A stretch of DNA of 64,000 nt from Chitinivorax tropicus (GCF_014202905.1 NZ_JACHHY010000021.1:23885-87884), one strand, 5' to 3'. Shown: positions 1-8,687, numbered from the stretch's first letter. Numbers and translations: made by a program. Notes: generated by a model not told the origin, from the sequence alone.

Positions 1-295
1 CAGCCTCGATGATGTTCTCCTTCTTGGCTTCTGCGGTAATCATCAGAAAGGGAAGATCTTTCAACCCTGGGTCTGCCCGGACGGCCTTGAGCAGTTCAAT
101 CCCTGTCATGTTGGGCATGTTCCAGTCCGATACGACAAAATCGAACTGTGAGTTTTTGAGCTTGTGCAATGCCACTTGGCCGTCTTCGGCCTCGTCAACA
201 TTGCCGAAACCCAGCTCTTTGAGCAGGTTGCGGACGATTCTTCGCATCGTAGAGAAGTCATCGACAACCAAGAACCGCATATTTTTGTCAGCCAT
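1..295 (-). CDS. cheY: Chemotaxis response regulator CheY (3' end cut by the window edge)
   Basis: Single receiver domain that, when phosphorylated by CheA, binds the flagellar switch protein FliM and changes the direction of rotation. Only about 98 N-terminal residues are present. The start [19 protein letters not shown] is typical of CheY. The acidic pair sits at about residues 12-13, the phospho-acceptor Asp in [10 protein letters not shown] at about 57, and the conserved Thr in MITAEAKKE follows. The conserved Lys near the C-terminus lies outside the window. The ATG at 295 has GGAGAT a few bases upstream. It lies 85 bases after the end of a cheV gene on the same strand, so it is probably co-transcribed with the two cheV genes. 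Family assignment is secure. Confidence 0.93.
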   Translation of the reverse strand, partial: MADKNMRFLVVDDFSTMRRIVRNLLKELGFGNVDEAEDGQVALHKLKNSQFDFVVSDWNMPNMTGIELLKAVRADPGLKDLPFLMITAEAKKENIIEA

Positions 296-380
296 TGCTT
301 ATATCTCCGCTTTACTCGCGATCCGGTCGATGTTGACCGGACAATTATCTGAATTGGGGGTAGGTGTCTCGTCTGGCAAC

Positions 381-1325
381 TCAGCCTATCAACAAGGGGC
401 CAATGGTTTCCGCCAGCACAACCGGATCAAATTTTGCCACATACGCATCGACCCCAACACTGCTTCCCATGGCGCGGTTGGCAGCGGAGGAAAGCGAGGA
501 GTGCATGACAACCGGAATCCCTCTGAATCGGGTGTCGGATTTGATGTGTTTGGTCAACACATAACCATCCATTTCCGGCATTTCAGCATCCACCAGAATG
601 ACCTTCAGATAATCCCTGAGCGCTTCGCCATCCTGCAACACGCGGTTGGCGATGTTCTGCAGCTTGTCCCAGGCCTCTTTACCGTTGTTGGCCTGGTAGT
701 ATTTGATGCCCAGTTTGTCGAGTACCGAGACGATTTCCTTGCGGGCGATGGCAGAGTCATCCACAAAGAACATGAATGTCTCCTGCGCGGCCTGGACGGC
801 CTGGATGTCCGGAATCGCCTGTTCGCCAATGACACCCGCCAGTATCTGCTCGACGTCGAGGATCGATACCAGCTTGCCATCCGGCAGCTCGGTCAGGGCC
901 GTGATCAGATTCTGGTTCCCCGCCAGCATGATCTCGGGTGCCCGCACCTTGTCCCAGTCAACCCGGATGATCCGATCGACATCGGCCACCAGAAAAGCCT
1001 GGGTGTGCTTGCTGAATTCGGTCACGATCATGGTGTCCGAAAATTTATTGTCCGGGTCGCCATTGCCCATGAATTTGGCCAGGGAGATCACCGGAATGAT
1101 GTTGCCACGCAAGGAGATCACGCCCTCCACGCCAAGTGGCATATTGGGGGTCTTGGTGATTTTTGGGGTCTGGGAAACCTCCCGGACTTTGAAGACATTG
1201 ATCCCAAAGATCTCTTTGGTGCCCAGGGAGAACAGCAGGATTTCCATCTTGTTGGAGCCCGCGAGCTTGGTGCGCCCGTCAATGTTCTCCATCAGCGATT
1301 CGTTGGCACTAAAGTTCATGGTCAT
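381..1325 (-). CDS. cheV: Chemotaxis coupling protein CheV (CheW domain plus receiver)
   Basis: Cytoplasmic adaptor of 314 aa that couples chemoreceptors to CheA through a CheW-like domain (about residues 20-175) and tunes that coupling through a C-terminal receiver (about 185-310). The CheW part shows EILLFSLGTKEIFGINVFKV and GVISLRGNIIPVISL. The receiver has the phospho-Asp in VILVDAEMPEMDG and the acidic pair in FFVDDSAIARK. It is the second of two tandem CheV genes, 40 bases after the first and 85 bases before cheY. Both domains look intact, so it should be functional. CheV usually supplements CheW rather than replacing it; no cheW, cheA or receptor gene lies in the window. Confidence 0.93.
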   Translation of the reverse strand: MTMNFSANESLMENIDGRTKLAGSNKMEILLFSLGTKEIFGINVFKVREVSQTPKITKTPNMPLGVEGVISLRGNIIPVISLAKFMGNGDPDNKFSDTMIVTEFSKHTQAFLVADVDRIIRVDWDKVRAPEIMLAGNQNLITALTELPDGKLVSILDVEQILAGVIGEQAIPDIQAVQAAQETFMFFVDDSAIARKEIVSVLDKLGIKYYQANNGKEAWDKLQNIANRVLQDGEALRDYLKVILVDAEMPEMDGYVLTKHIKSDTRFRGIPVVMHSSLSSAANRAMGSSVGVDAYVAKFDPVVLAETIGPLLIG

Positions 1326-1365
1326 CGGCAGTTCCTTGTCTGTCGGCGTGTGTGCTGTGGTTTGC

Positions 1366-2316
1366 TCATTCCTTGATCAGCATTTTGGTGACTGCTTCCG
1401 ACAGCTTTTGAGGTTCGAACTTGGTGACATAGCCGTCGACACCGACAGACTGACCCAGTTTTTGGTTGGATTGCCCTGACAGTGATGAGTGCATCAAGAT
1501 GGGGATGCCCTGGAAGCGGGTGTCCGACTTGATCATCTTAGTCAACATATAGCCATCCATCTCTGGCATTTCAATATCCGTCAGGATCAGGTCGATCTTG
1601 TGGGAAACCAGCTCACCCAGGGATTCGCATTTGTTGGCGATGCGTTGCAATTCCTCCCATGCCTTGCGCCCATTGATGGCGGACATGTGGTTGATGCCCA
1701 TGACATCCAGTGTTTTGGCGATCTGTTTGCGCGCAATCATCGAATCATCAGCAAAGAAGATGGTCTTGCCGCGCACTGCCTGGGATTTGATGGTGTTGAG
1801 ATGGATGTCCTCCTCGCCGCGAGGGGAGGTTTCTGCGAGCACCCGTTCCACGTCCATCATCATGATGAGCTTGCCACCCTCCAGCTCGGTGACGGCGGTC
1901 ACCAAGCCGCCCATTTCCTTTTGCAGCATTTCGGGCGGGACGCGCATGGAAGACCAGTCCAGCCGCAGGATGGTATCTACGGCCTCGACCAGAAAGCCTT
2001 GTGTGTGGCCATTGTATTCGGTCACGATCATGATCTCCGGCTTGGCAGTGGTCTGCACACCAGAGTATTTGGCCAGGTCCACCACAGGCACCAGCGCACC
2101 TCGTAGGCTGACCATGCCTTCAACCGATGGTGGCATGTCTGGCGCACGGGTGATCTCGGGGGTGCGCATGACTTCGCGGACTTTGAATACATTGATGCCA
2201 AAGTTTTCGCGACGATTGGTCCGCTCATCCAGGCCCAAGGTGAACAGCAGGATTTCCAGCTTGTTGGTGCCAGCCAGTTTGGTACGGGCGTCAATGCTTT
2301 TCAGCAGATCTGACAC
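1366..2316 (-). CDS. cheV: Chemotaxis coupling protein CheV, second copy
   Basis: CheW-receiver fusion of about 316 aa, paralogous to the downstream CheV. The longest frame begins at an ATG at 2379. I prefer the GTG at 2316 because TTGGAG lies just upstream and the resulting N-terminus (VSDLLKSIDARTKLAGTNK) aligns with the paralogue. The CheW part contains FGINVFKVREVMRTPEITRA and the receiver has LILTDIEMPEMDG. It carries a short extra loop (DERTNRREN) that the other copy lacks. It is the first gene of the cheV-cheV-cheY set and faces away from the flrB gene. Two tandem CheVs suggest that different receptor groups are served. Confidence 0.9.
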   Translation of the reverse strand: MSDLLKSIDARTKLAGTNKLEILLFTLGLDERTNRRENFGINVFKVREVMRTPEITRAPDMPPSVEGMVSLRGALVPVVDLAKYSGVQTTAKPEIMIVTEYNGHTQGFLVEAVDTILRLDWSSMRVPPEMLQKEMGGLVTAVTELEGGKLIMMMDVERVLAETSPRGEEDIHLNTIKSQAVRGKTIFFADDSMIARKQIAKTLDVMGINHMSAINGRKAWEELQRIANKCESLGELVSHKIDLILTDIEMPEMDGYMLTKMIKSDTRFQGIPILMHSSLSGQSNQKLGQSVGVDGYVTKFEPQKLSEAVTKMLIKE

Positions 2317-2876
2317 GATTGTCACTCCAAGATTAACGTCAGCATTGTTGCGGTTTTTTGATTGCGTTGGCGACAGCATGATCTGTGCACCGCGCAGTTG
2401 CTATATCTAGTGTAGATCAAGTTCTGTGGCCGTGCCGAGAATTATATTAGAGATTCATTAAATACTATTGGTCTTTTCGTATTTGGCCATCACTTCTTTA
2501 TATGTCATGGTTGCCGATCTCACCATCTGGCACATCGAACCCGCATGGCGCGTGTCTAGAGTGTGTATAGTCCGTGTTGACTGTAATGTCACGCCCGATT
2601 GTGGTTTTTCCCATATCTGACTTGCCCTGAATCCGCATCGGCGGGGTGTCGATTCCGATTGCCTGTTTGAGCGTGTTGTTTTTTCAAATGTTTTTCATGT
2701 AAATGTGAATTTTGATCGAATACGACGATAATCCTGTGCCAATTGGACACGGGCCGGCATGGACTTGCAAGGGTTACGGAATGGGGTAATCATGCCAGAG
2801 CACGAGAAATGCACAGTATCTGAAATGTCAGATACTGTTTCTGCGGTAAATCAAGGTCAATGAACCTGGGGTGGAT
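2317..2876. other. Divergent intergenic region between cheV and flrB
   Basis: About 560 bases with no convincing gene. It should hold the promoters of the leftward cheV-cheV-cheY unit and of rightward flrB. Near 2754-2768 there is CGGCATG-N3-TTGCA, which resembles a sigma-54 site but with spacing one base short of ideal. An 11-bp inverted repeat (listed separately) lies 38 bases before flrB. I saw no FliA-type promoter with both elements. Confidence 0.55.
2813..2838. repeat. 11-bp perfect inverted repeat upstream of flrB
   Basis: ACAGTATCTGA at 2813-2823 and its exact reverse complement TCAGATACTGT at 2828-2838, separated by AATG. No T-run follows, so it is not an intrinsic terminator. The position, 38 bases before the flrB start, suits a dimeric regulator's operator or an mRNA hairpin in the flrB leader. 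Its function is not known. Confidence 0.7.
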
Positions 2877-4091
2877 ATGCCGATCACGACACAGCCAATG
2901 GATCAGGGAAGAAGCGAGCTGGAGCAGGCCTTTGCCATGTTCACCGAGGCTTCCCGCCAGTTGACCGATTCCTATGCCGAATTACAGGCGCAGGCACAAC
3001 AATTGACAGAAGAGCTGGCCGTGGCCAACGGCGAGCTCAAACGCCAATATGCTGAAAAGGCTGGGCTGTCGGAGCGGCTGGTCGCTTTGCTGCAAGCCTT
3101 GCCGGCGGGCGTGGTGGAATTGGATGTCTCCAGGCAGGTGGTGGCGTTGAATGCCGCTGCCGTGCGGATATTAGGCGAGCAGGTCATTGGCCAGGACTGG
3201 TCTGTTGTGTTGTCCGAGCGGTTTGAATCATTCGAGAGCCCAGGTGAGTGGCGCTTGGCTGGCAGGCCGGATTGTGTCTTGACGCTGGTGGAAAACAGCC
3301 TGGCGGCCTCCGGTGGGTTCATCGTGCTGCTGCATGATGTGTCCGAGCCTTATCACATGCGTCAGCAACTGGCCAAACAGCAGCGCCTGGTGGAAATGGG
3401 GCAGATGTCGGCAGCCCTGGCGCACCAGTTGCGCACGCCTTTATCCACCGCGATGTTGTATAGCGCCAATCTGACCCGGGAGGGGCTGGCGGACGCAGAT
3501 CGACAACGCTTTGCCGGTAAAGCGCTGGAGCGTATGCGTGTGTTGGAGCACTTGATCCAGGATATGTTGCGCTTTGTGAAAGGGGCTGCGGTGGCGGGTT
3601 TGGCGCCCATTGCCGTCAACGAGGTGTTGGATGAGGTGGAGCAGGTGATCGCACCGCAGGCTGCGATGGCGGGTGTGGTCTGTGAAATCGGACATCTGGC
3701 GGCAGATGTGATGGTGTCATGTGATAAGCAGGCATTGTCCGGGGCATTGTTGAATATGCTCGACAATGCCATCCGGGCGTGTTCACCCGGTCAGCAGGTC
3801 ATGCTGCGGCCCAGCCTGGATCATCACGTCCGGATCTGCATCGAGGACAATGGATGCGGCATGCCAGAGACGGTGCGCCAGCGCCTGTTCGAGCCTTTTT
3901 TCACCACCCGTGGCGACGGGACGGGACTGGGTCTGGCGATCGTCAAGCAGGTAATTGACGCACATGATGGGCACATCACGGTAGAATCGCGCCCTGGCTT
4001 AGGCACGAGTTTTGTGATTGAGTTGCCACTCGTTGACTCGGTGGCTATTGTTAATAGAAATCAGGCGCGACCGATCGATCAGTCGAACTGA
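2877..4091 (+). CDS. flrB: Flagellar sensor histidine kinase, FlrB/FleS type
   Basis: Soluble histidine kinase of about 404 aa expected to phosphorylate the sigma-54 activator FlrC and switch on middle and late flagellar genes. Order: coiled coil (about 10-65), PAS-like domain (about 70-160), HisKA with the phospho-His in AALAHQLRTPLS (about residue 183), then HATPase with N-box LLNMLDNAIRACSPG, G1 IEDNGCGMP and F/G2 LFEPFFTTRGDGTGLGLAI. There are no membrane segments. I chose the ATG at 2877 (GGGG 5-6 bases upstream) over an in-frame GTG at 2871, which has no room for a ribosome-binding site. Its likely partner FlrC lies 3.2 kb downstream instead of next door, separated by three regulatory genes. 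Confidence 0.88.
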   Translation: MPITTQPMDQGRSELEQAFAMFTEASRQLTDSYAELQAQAQQLTEELAVANGELKRQYAEKAGLSERLVALLQALPAGVVELDVSRQVVALNAAAVRILGEQVIGQDWSVVLSERFESFESPGEWRLAGRPDCVLTLVENSLAASGGFIVLLHDVSEPYHMRQQLAKQQRLVEMGQMSAALAHQLRTPLSTAMLYSANLTREGLADADRQRFAGKALERMRVLEHLIQDMLRFVKGAAVAGLAPIAVNEVLDEVEQVIAPQAAMAGVVCEIGHLAADVMVSCDKQALSGALLNMLDNAIRACSPGQQVMLRPSLDHHVRICIEDNGCGMPETVRQRLFEPFFTTRGDGTGLGLAIVKQVIDAHDGHITVESRPGLGTSFVIELPLVDSVAIVNRNQARPIDQSN

Positions 4092-4312
4092 TTGGATCAG
4101 GGCAACCCGAAGTGCAAGATGGGTGATGATGCATTGAGCAGGTACGTGGGCGTATCCTGCAATCTGTCCGTTTGACATCTTTCAAGTCGTACTTAAATTG
4201 CAGTTGAGCGTCTCGCTGGTCTGCACCACCCCTTTGGATCTGCGGTGCAGTTCGTTTGCAATTTTGAGGTACCCCAAAGGTTACGCTTCTGATTGATACT
4301 AAGGTGGAGTGA

Positions 4313-4618
4313 ATGAGCCCTAAAGTGGAATATGAAGGCAAGGTAGCGAAAGTGATCCTGGCTGGTCAGTTTGACTTCAATTCGCATCGGGATTTCCGAC
4401 AATGCTGTGAGATGGTCATTGCCAACCCGGATGTGAATGAAGTGCAGATCGACTTCCAGCGCGTCACCTATCTGGATTCGTCAGCATTGGGCATGCTGCT
4501 GTTGGTCAAGGAGAAGGTGAATGCCGCCAACAAGAGTCTGGCACTGGTCAATTGCAAGGATACGGTGCGGCAGGTGCTTGAGATAGCCTGCTTTGGAAAG
4601 ATCTTTACGATCAGATAA
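4313..4618 (+). CDS. STAS-domain anti-anti-sigma factor (HsbA-like)
   Basis: A single STAS domain of 101 aa, the antagonist of a partner-switching module. Its phosphorylation state on a conserved Ser is normally set by an anti-sigma-type kinase and a PP2C phosphatase. The signature YLDSSALGMLLL places the candidate phospho-Ser at residues 56-57. The start is clear, with GGTGGAG 3 bases before ATG. The next gene, 21 bases downstream, encodes a receiver-PP2C-kinase protein, which is the arrangement of Pseudomonas HsbA/HsbR and Shewanella CrsA/CrsR. The position between flagellar regulators suggests a FlgM/FliA or motility-linked target; that target is inference. A 221-base gap separates it from flrB and may contain its own promoter. 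Confidence 0.88.
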   Translation: MSPKVEYEGKVAKVILAGQFDFNSHRDFRQCCEMVIANPDVNEVQIDFQRVTYLDSSALGMLLLVKEKVNAANKSLALVNCKDTVRQVLEIACFGKIFTIR

Positions 4619-4639
4619 CAGCCCGGTGACCTGTCGGCC

Positions 4640-6340
4640 ATGAAGATACTCATTGTAGATGACGCTGAAATCATGCTCTTGCTGATGCAGAAGTTTGTCA
4701 CTGCATTGGGGCATCAAACTGTGTTGGCACGTGATGGCCAACAGGCAATCGATACGTTTGAAGTTGAACTGCCAGACCTCGTGCTGATGGACATGATGAT
4801 GCCAGTCATGGACGGCCCGGAAGCAGCAGCCCGGATCAAGGCGCTGGCCAAGGATCGTTGGGTGCCGATCGTCTTTGTGACGGCAATCGGTGAGGAGAAC
4901 CGGCTTGCAGACGCCATTGAGCAAGGGGCTGATGACTACCTGCTCAAGCCGATCAACTTCCGGATTCTCGAAGCCAAGATCAAGGCGATCGAGCGCTCCA
5001 TCGAGCTGCATCAGAAAGTCAGGGAGCAGTCATCCAAGCTGGCGGACTATTACGAGCGGGCGGAGGAGGAAAAACGGGTTGCCCGCCATCTGATGGAGCA
5101 GATGGTCAATGCCGACCGGCTCTCCGACCCGGCTTTGACCTACTCCATCACACCCGCTGAGAGCTTGTCTGGCGACCTGATCGCGGCAGCGCGCACGCCG
5201 GGGCATCGTTTGTACATCATGTTGGCGGACGGTATCGGCCACGGCTTGACTGCTGCACTGAATGTGCTGCCGTTGACTCAGCCGTTTTATACCATGACCG
5301 AAAAGGGCTTTTCGGTGCCGGAGATCCTGGCCGAGATCAATAGCAAGATCCGCCAGGTGTTGCCGATCGGGCGCTTCGTGGCGGTGTCCATCGCATCGAT
5401 CGATCCGGTCAACCGTCAAATCGAGGTGTGGAATGGCGGCATGCCGGACATCCTGTTCTTTGATGCCAACGGAAATGAACGCGCTCGCTGGAAATCCCAC
5501 CATCTGCCCCTGGGCATTCTGCCTTCGAAGGATTTCAACGCCACGACCGCTCACATCAGTTATGAGGAAGAGGGCTGGCTGTTCTTCTGTTCGGATGGGT
5601 TGATCGAGGCTCGTCGTGGTGATGGAACGCTATTTGGCATCGAGCCCATCTACGAGGCATTCCGCCAGGGGCCGGGCAAAGATGCGTTTGCAAGATTGCA
5701 GACGGATGTGACGCAGTTCATGCAAGGCTTGCCCTTTCATGATGATGTCTCCTTGGCCATGGTTCGTTGCACCCCTGGTGAGGTGAATACGCCGGTTCCG
5801 CAATCCATTCGTAACGATATCATCTCCAGCGAAGCGGTTGACTTGCACTGGCGGATCGCGTTGACCCTTGGGCCCAATGAGCTACGTCGTTGTAGCGTGG
5901 TGCCGCTGTTGATGGAGTTCGTCAAACAGATCGACTACCTCAAGGCCTCGTTGTCCGACATCTTCCTGATTCTTTCCGAATTGTTCAACAATGCGCTGGA
6001 TCATGGTCTGCTTGAAGTACCCTCTGCCTTGAAGACGGCGGAGGCCGGGATGGATGAGTACCTGAGAATACGTTCGGAGCGCCTCGAAGCGCTGATACGA
6101 GGCGAGATCGACCTGGAGCTGTCACAGGTTGATATCCAGGGTAAGCGGGGGTTGCGCATCTTCATCCGCGACAGCGGCAGCGGGTTCGACTTCACCAAGA
6201 TCGAAGAACCTGCCACCACCAGTCGGCTCACGCATGGCCGTGGCATCCGCCTGGTGAAATCGCTTGCGTCATATATGGAGTACGCCGGTAACGGCAATGA
6301 GGTGGTGCTTTACTTCATTCCACGCGCTGAAGGAGCGTAG
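4640..6340 (+). CDS. Response regulator with PP2C phosphatase and anti-sigma kinase domains (HsbR-like)
   Basis: Three-domain output protein of 566 aa. The receiver (1-120) has acidic residues D7-D8, phospho-Asp D51 in LVLMDMMMPVMDG and Lys in LLKP. A linker helix (about 120-165) leads to a SpoIIE/RsbU-type PP2C domain (about 170-385) with metal-site motifs SGDLIAA, LADGIGHGL and HDDVSLAM. The C-terminus (about 410-560) is an HATPase of the RsbW/SpoIIAB class with N-box LSELFNNALDHGLL and a glycine-rich GRGIRLV segment. In the HsbR/CrsR family the phosphatase and kinase act oppositely on the neighbouring STAS protein, and the phosphorylated receiver selects between them. The cognate histidine kinase or phosphotransfer protein is not adjacent. 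Confidence 0.9.
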   Translation: MKILIVDDAEIMLLLMQKFVTALGHQTVLARDGQQAIDTFEVELPDLVLMDMMMPVMDGPEAAARIKALAKDRWVPIVFVTAIGEENRLADAIEQGADDYLLKPINFRILEAKIKAIERSIELHQKVREQSSKLADYYERAEEEKRVARHLMEQMVNADRLSDPALTYSITPAESLSGDLIAAARTPGHRLYIMLADGIGHGLTAALNVLPLTQPFYTMTEKGFSVPEILAEINSKIRQVLPIGRFVAVSIASIDPVNRQIEVWNGGMPDILFFDANGNERARWKSHHLPLGILPSKDFNATTAHISYEEEGWLFFCSDGLIEARRGDGTLFGIEPIYEAFRQGPGKDAFARLQTDVTQFMQGLPFHDDVSLAMVRCTPGEVNTPVPQSIRNDIISSEAVDLHWRIALTLGPNELRRCSVVPLLMEFVKQIDYLKASLSDIFLILSELFNNALDHGLLEVPSALKTAEAGMDEYLRIRSERLEALIRGEIDLELSQVDIQGKRGLRIFIRDSGSGFDFTKIEEPATTSRLTHGRGIRLVKSLASYMEYAGNGNEVVLYFIPRAEGA

Positions 6341-6424
6341 TGGTCGCTGTGGTTTTGTGCTGTCAAGGGTCAGGTTGAAATCAAGGGGGTCGTCATCGAA
6401 GTTCTACCATCGCATAGCGCGGAT

Positions 6425-7060
6425 ATGATTTTACCGCGCCGCCAGATCATCCCCCCACGCAATGAACCCTTGATTATTGTTGGCGCATCGACAGGCGGCA
6501 CCGAGGCGATCAAGGAGTTTCTACTGCCCATGCCGCCCGACGCGCCACCTATCTTGATTGCACAGCATATGCCGCAGATGTTCACCCGCTCTTTTGCCGA
6601 GCGGCTCGACGGCCTGTGCCGCATCTCCGTGCGTGAGGCCGAGCACCATCAAGTGCTCCGCCCTGGGTTTGCCTATATTGCACCGGGGCATTCCCACCTG
6701 CTGCTGGGCTGGCTCAATGGCAAGTATGTATGCGAGTTGAATCAAGGTGTGCCGGTGAATCGGCATCGCCCATCTGTGGATGTACTGTTTCGCTCTGCCG
6801 CCAATCTGGGGGGCAAGAACTGTATCGGCGTCATCCTGACGGGCATGGGTAAGGACGGCGCAGCCTGTATGGTGGAAATGCGCCAAGCGGGCGCCTACAA
6901 TTTCGCACAGGACGAGGCCAGCTGCGTGGTATTTGGCATGCCCAAAGAGGCCATCGCATTGGGTGCCGCACACGAGGTCGTCGCCTTGAAGGACATGGCG
7001 GCCAAGGTGCTCAGTTGCGTTGCCACCCGTAACAGACCGCAAACCAGCTCTGCTGGCTGA
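6425..7060 (+). CDS. cheB: CheB-type protein-glutamate methylesterase domain without receiver
   Basis: Catalytic domain of CheB (211 aa), which removes methyl groups from chemoreceptor glutamates and can deamidate glutamines. The triad is visible: Ser in [10 protein letters not shown] (about residue 22), His in IAQHMPQMF (about 46) and Asp in LTGMGKDGA. Normal CheB is about 350 aa with an N-terminal receiver. Here nothing resembling a receiver is encoded upstream in frame, so the enzyme would lack phosphorylation control by CheA. The start is weakly supported: ATG at 6425 with no clear ribosome-binding site. The gene lies 84 bases after the HsbR-like gene in the same direction. Some solo CheB domains belong to non-chemotaxis systems, so the substrate is uncertain. 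Confidence 0.85.
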   Translation: MILPRRQIIPPRNEPLIIVGASTGGTEAIKEFLLPMPPDAPPILIAQHMPQMFTRSFAERLDGLCRISVREAEHHQVLRPGFAYIAPGHSHLLLGWLNGKYVCELNQGVPVNRHRPSVDVLFRSAANLGGKNCIGVILTGMGKDGAACMVEMRQAGAYNFAQDEASCVVFGMPKEAIALGAAHEVVALKDMAAKVLSCVATRNRPQTSSAG

Positions 7061-7120
7061 TTCCAACAATAGCCGGGCAGTCTGGCTTTGTGCGAGAATA
7101 AGCACATCCTGATGCGTTGA

Positions 7121-7315
7121 TCTGTTGGGGTCGGAAGGGCCACTATTGGCTGGTCTGCAGTTTGTTCAGCACTCAAGCCGTTGGCCCGACTGCATGACCT
7201 CGACCGGCAACGCATATTTCCGCACAAGATACGGCCTTATCCTTCCGAGCAGGCGTTGATTGTGTATGACTTGATGTTGTCGATCTGGCAACGTGTCCGC
7301 CCCACACTGCAATGA
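7121..7315 (+). other. Open frame of 64 codons without a normal start, overlapping the flrC start
   Basis: The 251 bases between cheB and flrC contain an open frame from after the TGA at 7118 to a TGA at 7313-7315. That stop overlaps the flrC ATG in an ATGA arrangement, typical of translational coupling. The translation ends in RPYPSEQALIVYDLMLSIWQ and looks protein-like, but the first in-frame ATG is near 7273 and the only earlier start is a TTG with no ribosome-binding site. It may be the tail of a decayed or frameshifted gene, or chance. I do not recognise it. Confidence 0.25.
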
Positions 7316-8664
7316 CCGCTATGAAACCCTTGCCTGTATTGGTTGTAGAAGATGACAAATCCCTGCGTGAGGCACTGCTGGATACATTGGAATTGTCTGG
7401 CTACACCGTGCGGGCCGCGGCGGATGGCAGCGAAGCGCTGGCGCTGTTGGCGCGGGAGCCGATCGGGCTGATCGTATCCGACGTGCAGATGCGCCCGATG
7501 GGCGGCTACGAACTGTTGTTGGCGGTGAAACAGCAGTGCCCGCATGTCCCATTCCTGTTGATGACTGCCTATGGTGACATCCAGCGTGCTGTGCAGGCGA
7601 TGCGTGACGGTGCCGCACACTATCTGCTGAAGCCTTTCGAGCCGACCACATTGCTGGCGGAAGTTGCCCGTTTCATGCTACCCGCCCGCCAGGACGACGA
7701 TGCCGGCCTGGTCGCGGAGGACCCCAAATCCGTCGAGCTACTGGCCTTGGCGAAACGGGTGGCGGCATCAGATGCGACTGTGCTGTTGACCGGGGAAAGC
7801 GGCGTGGGTAAAGAGGTGTATGCCCGCTACCTGCACGCGCAGTCTCCCCGCGCCAAGGGGCCATTCGTGGCCATCAACTGCGCTGCCATCCCAGAGCAGC
7901 TGTTGGAATCGACCTTGTTCGGCCATGAGAAGGGTGCCTTTACCGGTGCCAACCAAGCTCATGCAGGCAAATTCGAGCAGGCAGAGGGGGGCACGTTGTT
8001 GCTGGATGAGATCTCCGAAATGCCGCTCGGCTTACAAGCCAAATTGCTGCGTGTGCTGCAAGAGCGGCAGCTGGAGCGTGTCGGCGGGACGCGCTCGGTG
8101 AAGCTCGATATCCGGGTGCTGGCCACCAGCAACCGTGATATGCAAGCCGAGGTAGCGGCCCATCGTTTCCGGGAAGACCTGTATTACCGCTTGAATGTAT
8201 TTCCGTTGGCCATTCCGCCTTTGCGTGAGCGACCGCAAGACATTGTACTGCTGGCCCGGCATTTGCTGGATCGTTACGCCCAGCGAGATCAACGACCAGG
8301 GGCGGGCTTCGATCAAGGCGCGGAGCGGGCATTGCGAGCCCACCCGTGGCCGGGCAACATCCGAGAGCTGGAAAACGTCGTGCAACGTGCGCTGATCCTG
8401 TCCCCGACAGGGTTGATCCAAGCCTCGCATCTGCTGCTGCCAGCTCCCCAGCCCTCAGCGCCAGTGGTGGATGCGCCAGAACGTAGCCTGGATGATGGCC
8501 CGGCTGAGTCGGCAGACATCCGAGCCAATCAGAAACGGCTGATTCTGGAGACGCTGGCAGCGACCAATGGCGTGCGCAAACTAGCTGCGGAACGGCTGGG
8601 AATCAGCGAGCGGACCTTGCGCTACAAGCTGCAACAGTTCCGTGAAGAGGGTGAGGATGTATGA
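7312..8664 (+). CDS. flrC: Sigma-54-dependent flagellar response regulator, FlrC/FleR type
   Basis: NtrC-family activator of 450 aa that, when phosphorylated, drives sigma-54 promoters of basal-body and hook genes. The receiver (about 8-125) has acidic pair EDD near 17-18 and phospho-Asp D57 in IVSDVQMRPMGG. The AAA+ domain (about 150-380) has Walker A GESGVGKE, the sigma-54 contact loop GAFTGA and Walker B GTLLLDEISEMP. A Fis-type helix-turn-helix ends the protein (KLAAERLGISERTLRYKL). A second in-frame ATG lies three codons downstream and could also be the start. It directly precedes fliE, whose promoter region contains a sigma-54-type site. FlrB is the expected kinase but lies 3.2 kb upstream. 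Confidence 0.92.
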   Translation: MTAMKPLPVLVVEDDKSLREALLDTLELSGYTVRAAADGSEALALLAREPIGLIVSDVQMRPMGGYELLLAVKQQCPHVPFLLMTAYGDIQRAVQAMRDGAAHYLLKPFEPTTLLAEVARFMLPARQDDDAGLVAEDPKSVELLALAKRVAASDATVLLTGESGVGKEVYARYLHAQSPRAKGPFVAINCAAIPEQLLESTLFGHEKGAFTGANQAHAGKFEQAEGGTLLLDEISEMPLGLQAKLLRVLQERQLERVGGTRSVKLDIRVLATSNRDMQAEVAAHRFREDLYYRLNVFPLAIPPLRERPQDIVLLARHLLDRYAQRDQRPGAGFDQGAERALRAHPWPGNIRELENVVQRALILSPTGLIQASHLLLPAPQPSAPVVDAPERSLDDGPAESADIRANQKRLILETLAATNGVRKLAAERLGISERTLRYKLQQFREEGEDV

Positions 8665-8687
8665 GGCCGATGCACGAAGCCACGCGG

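Noticed and set aside
9..1376. 455-codon open frame on the plus strand across cheY and cheV
   Set aside because: It is antisense to two well-recognised genes and its translation has no family features; it reflects the GC-rich codon bias of the genes opposite.
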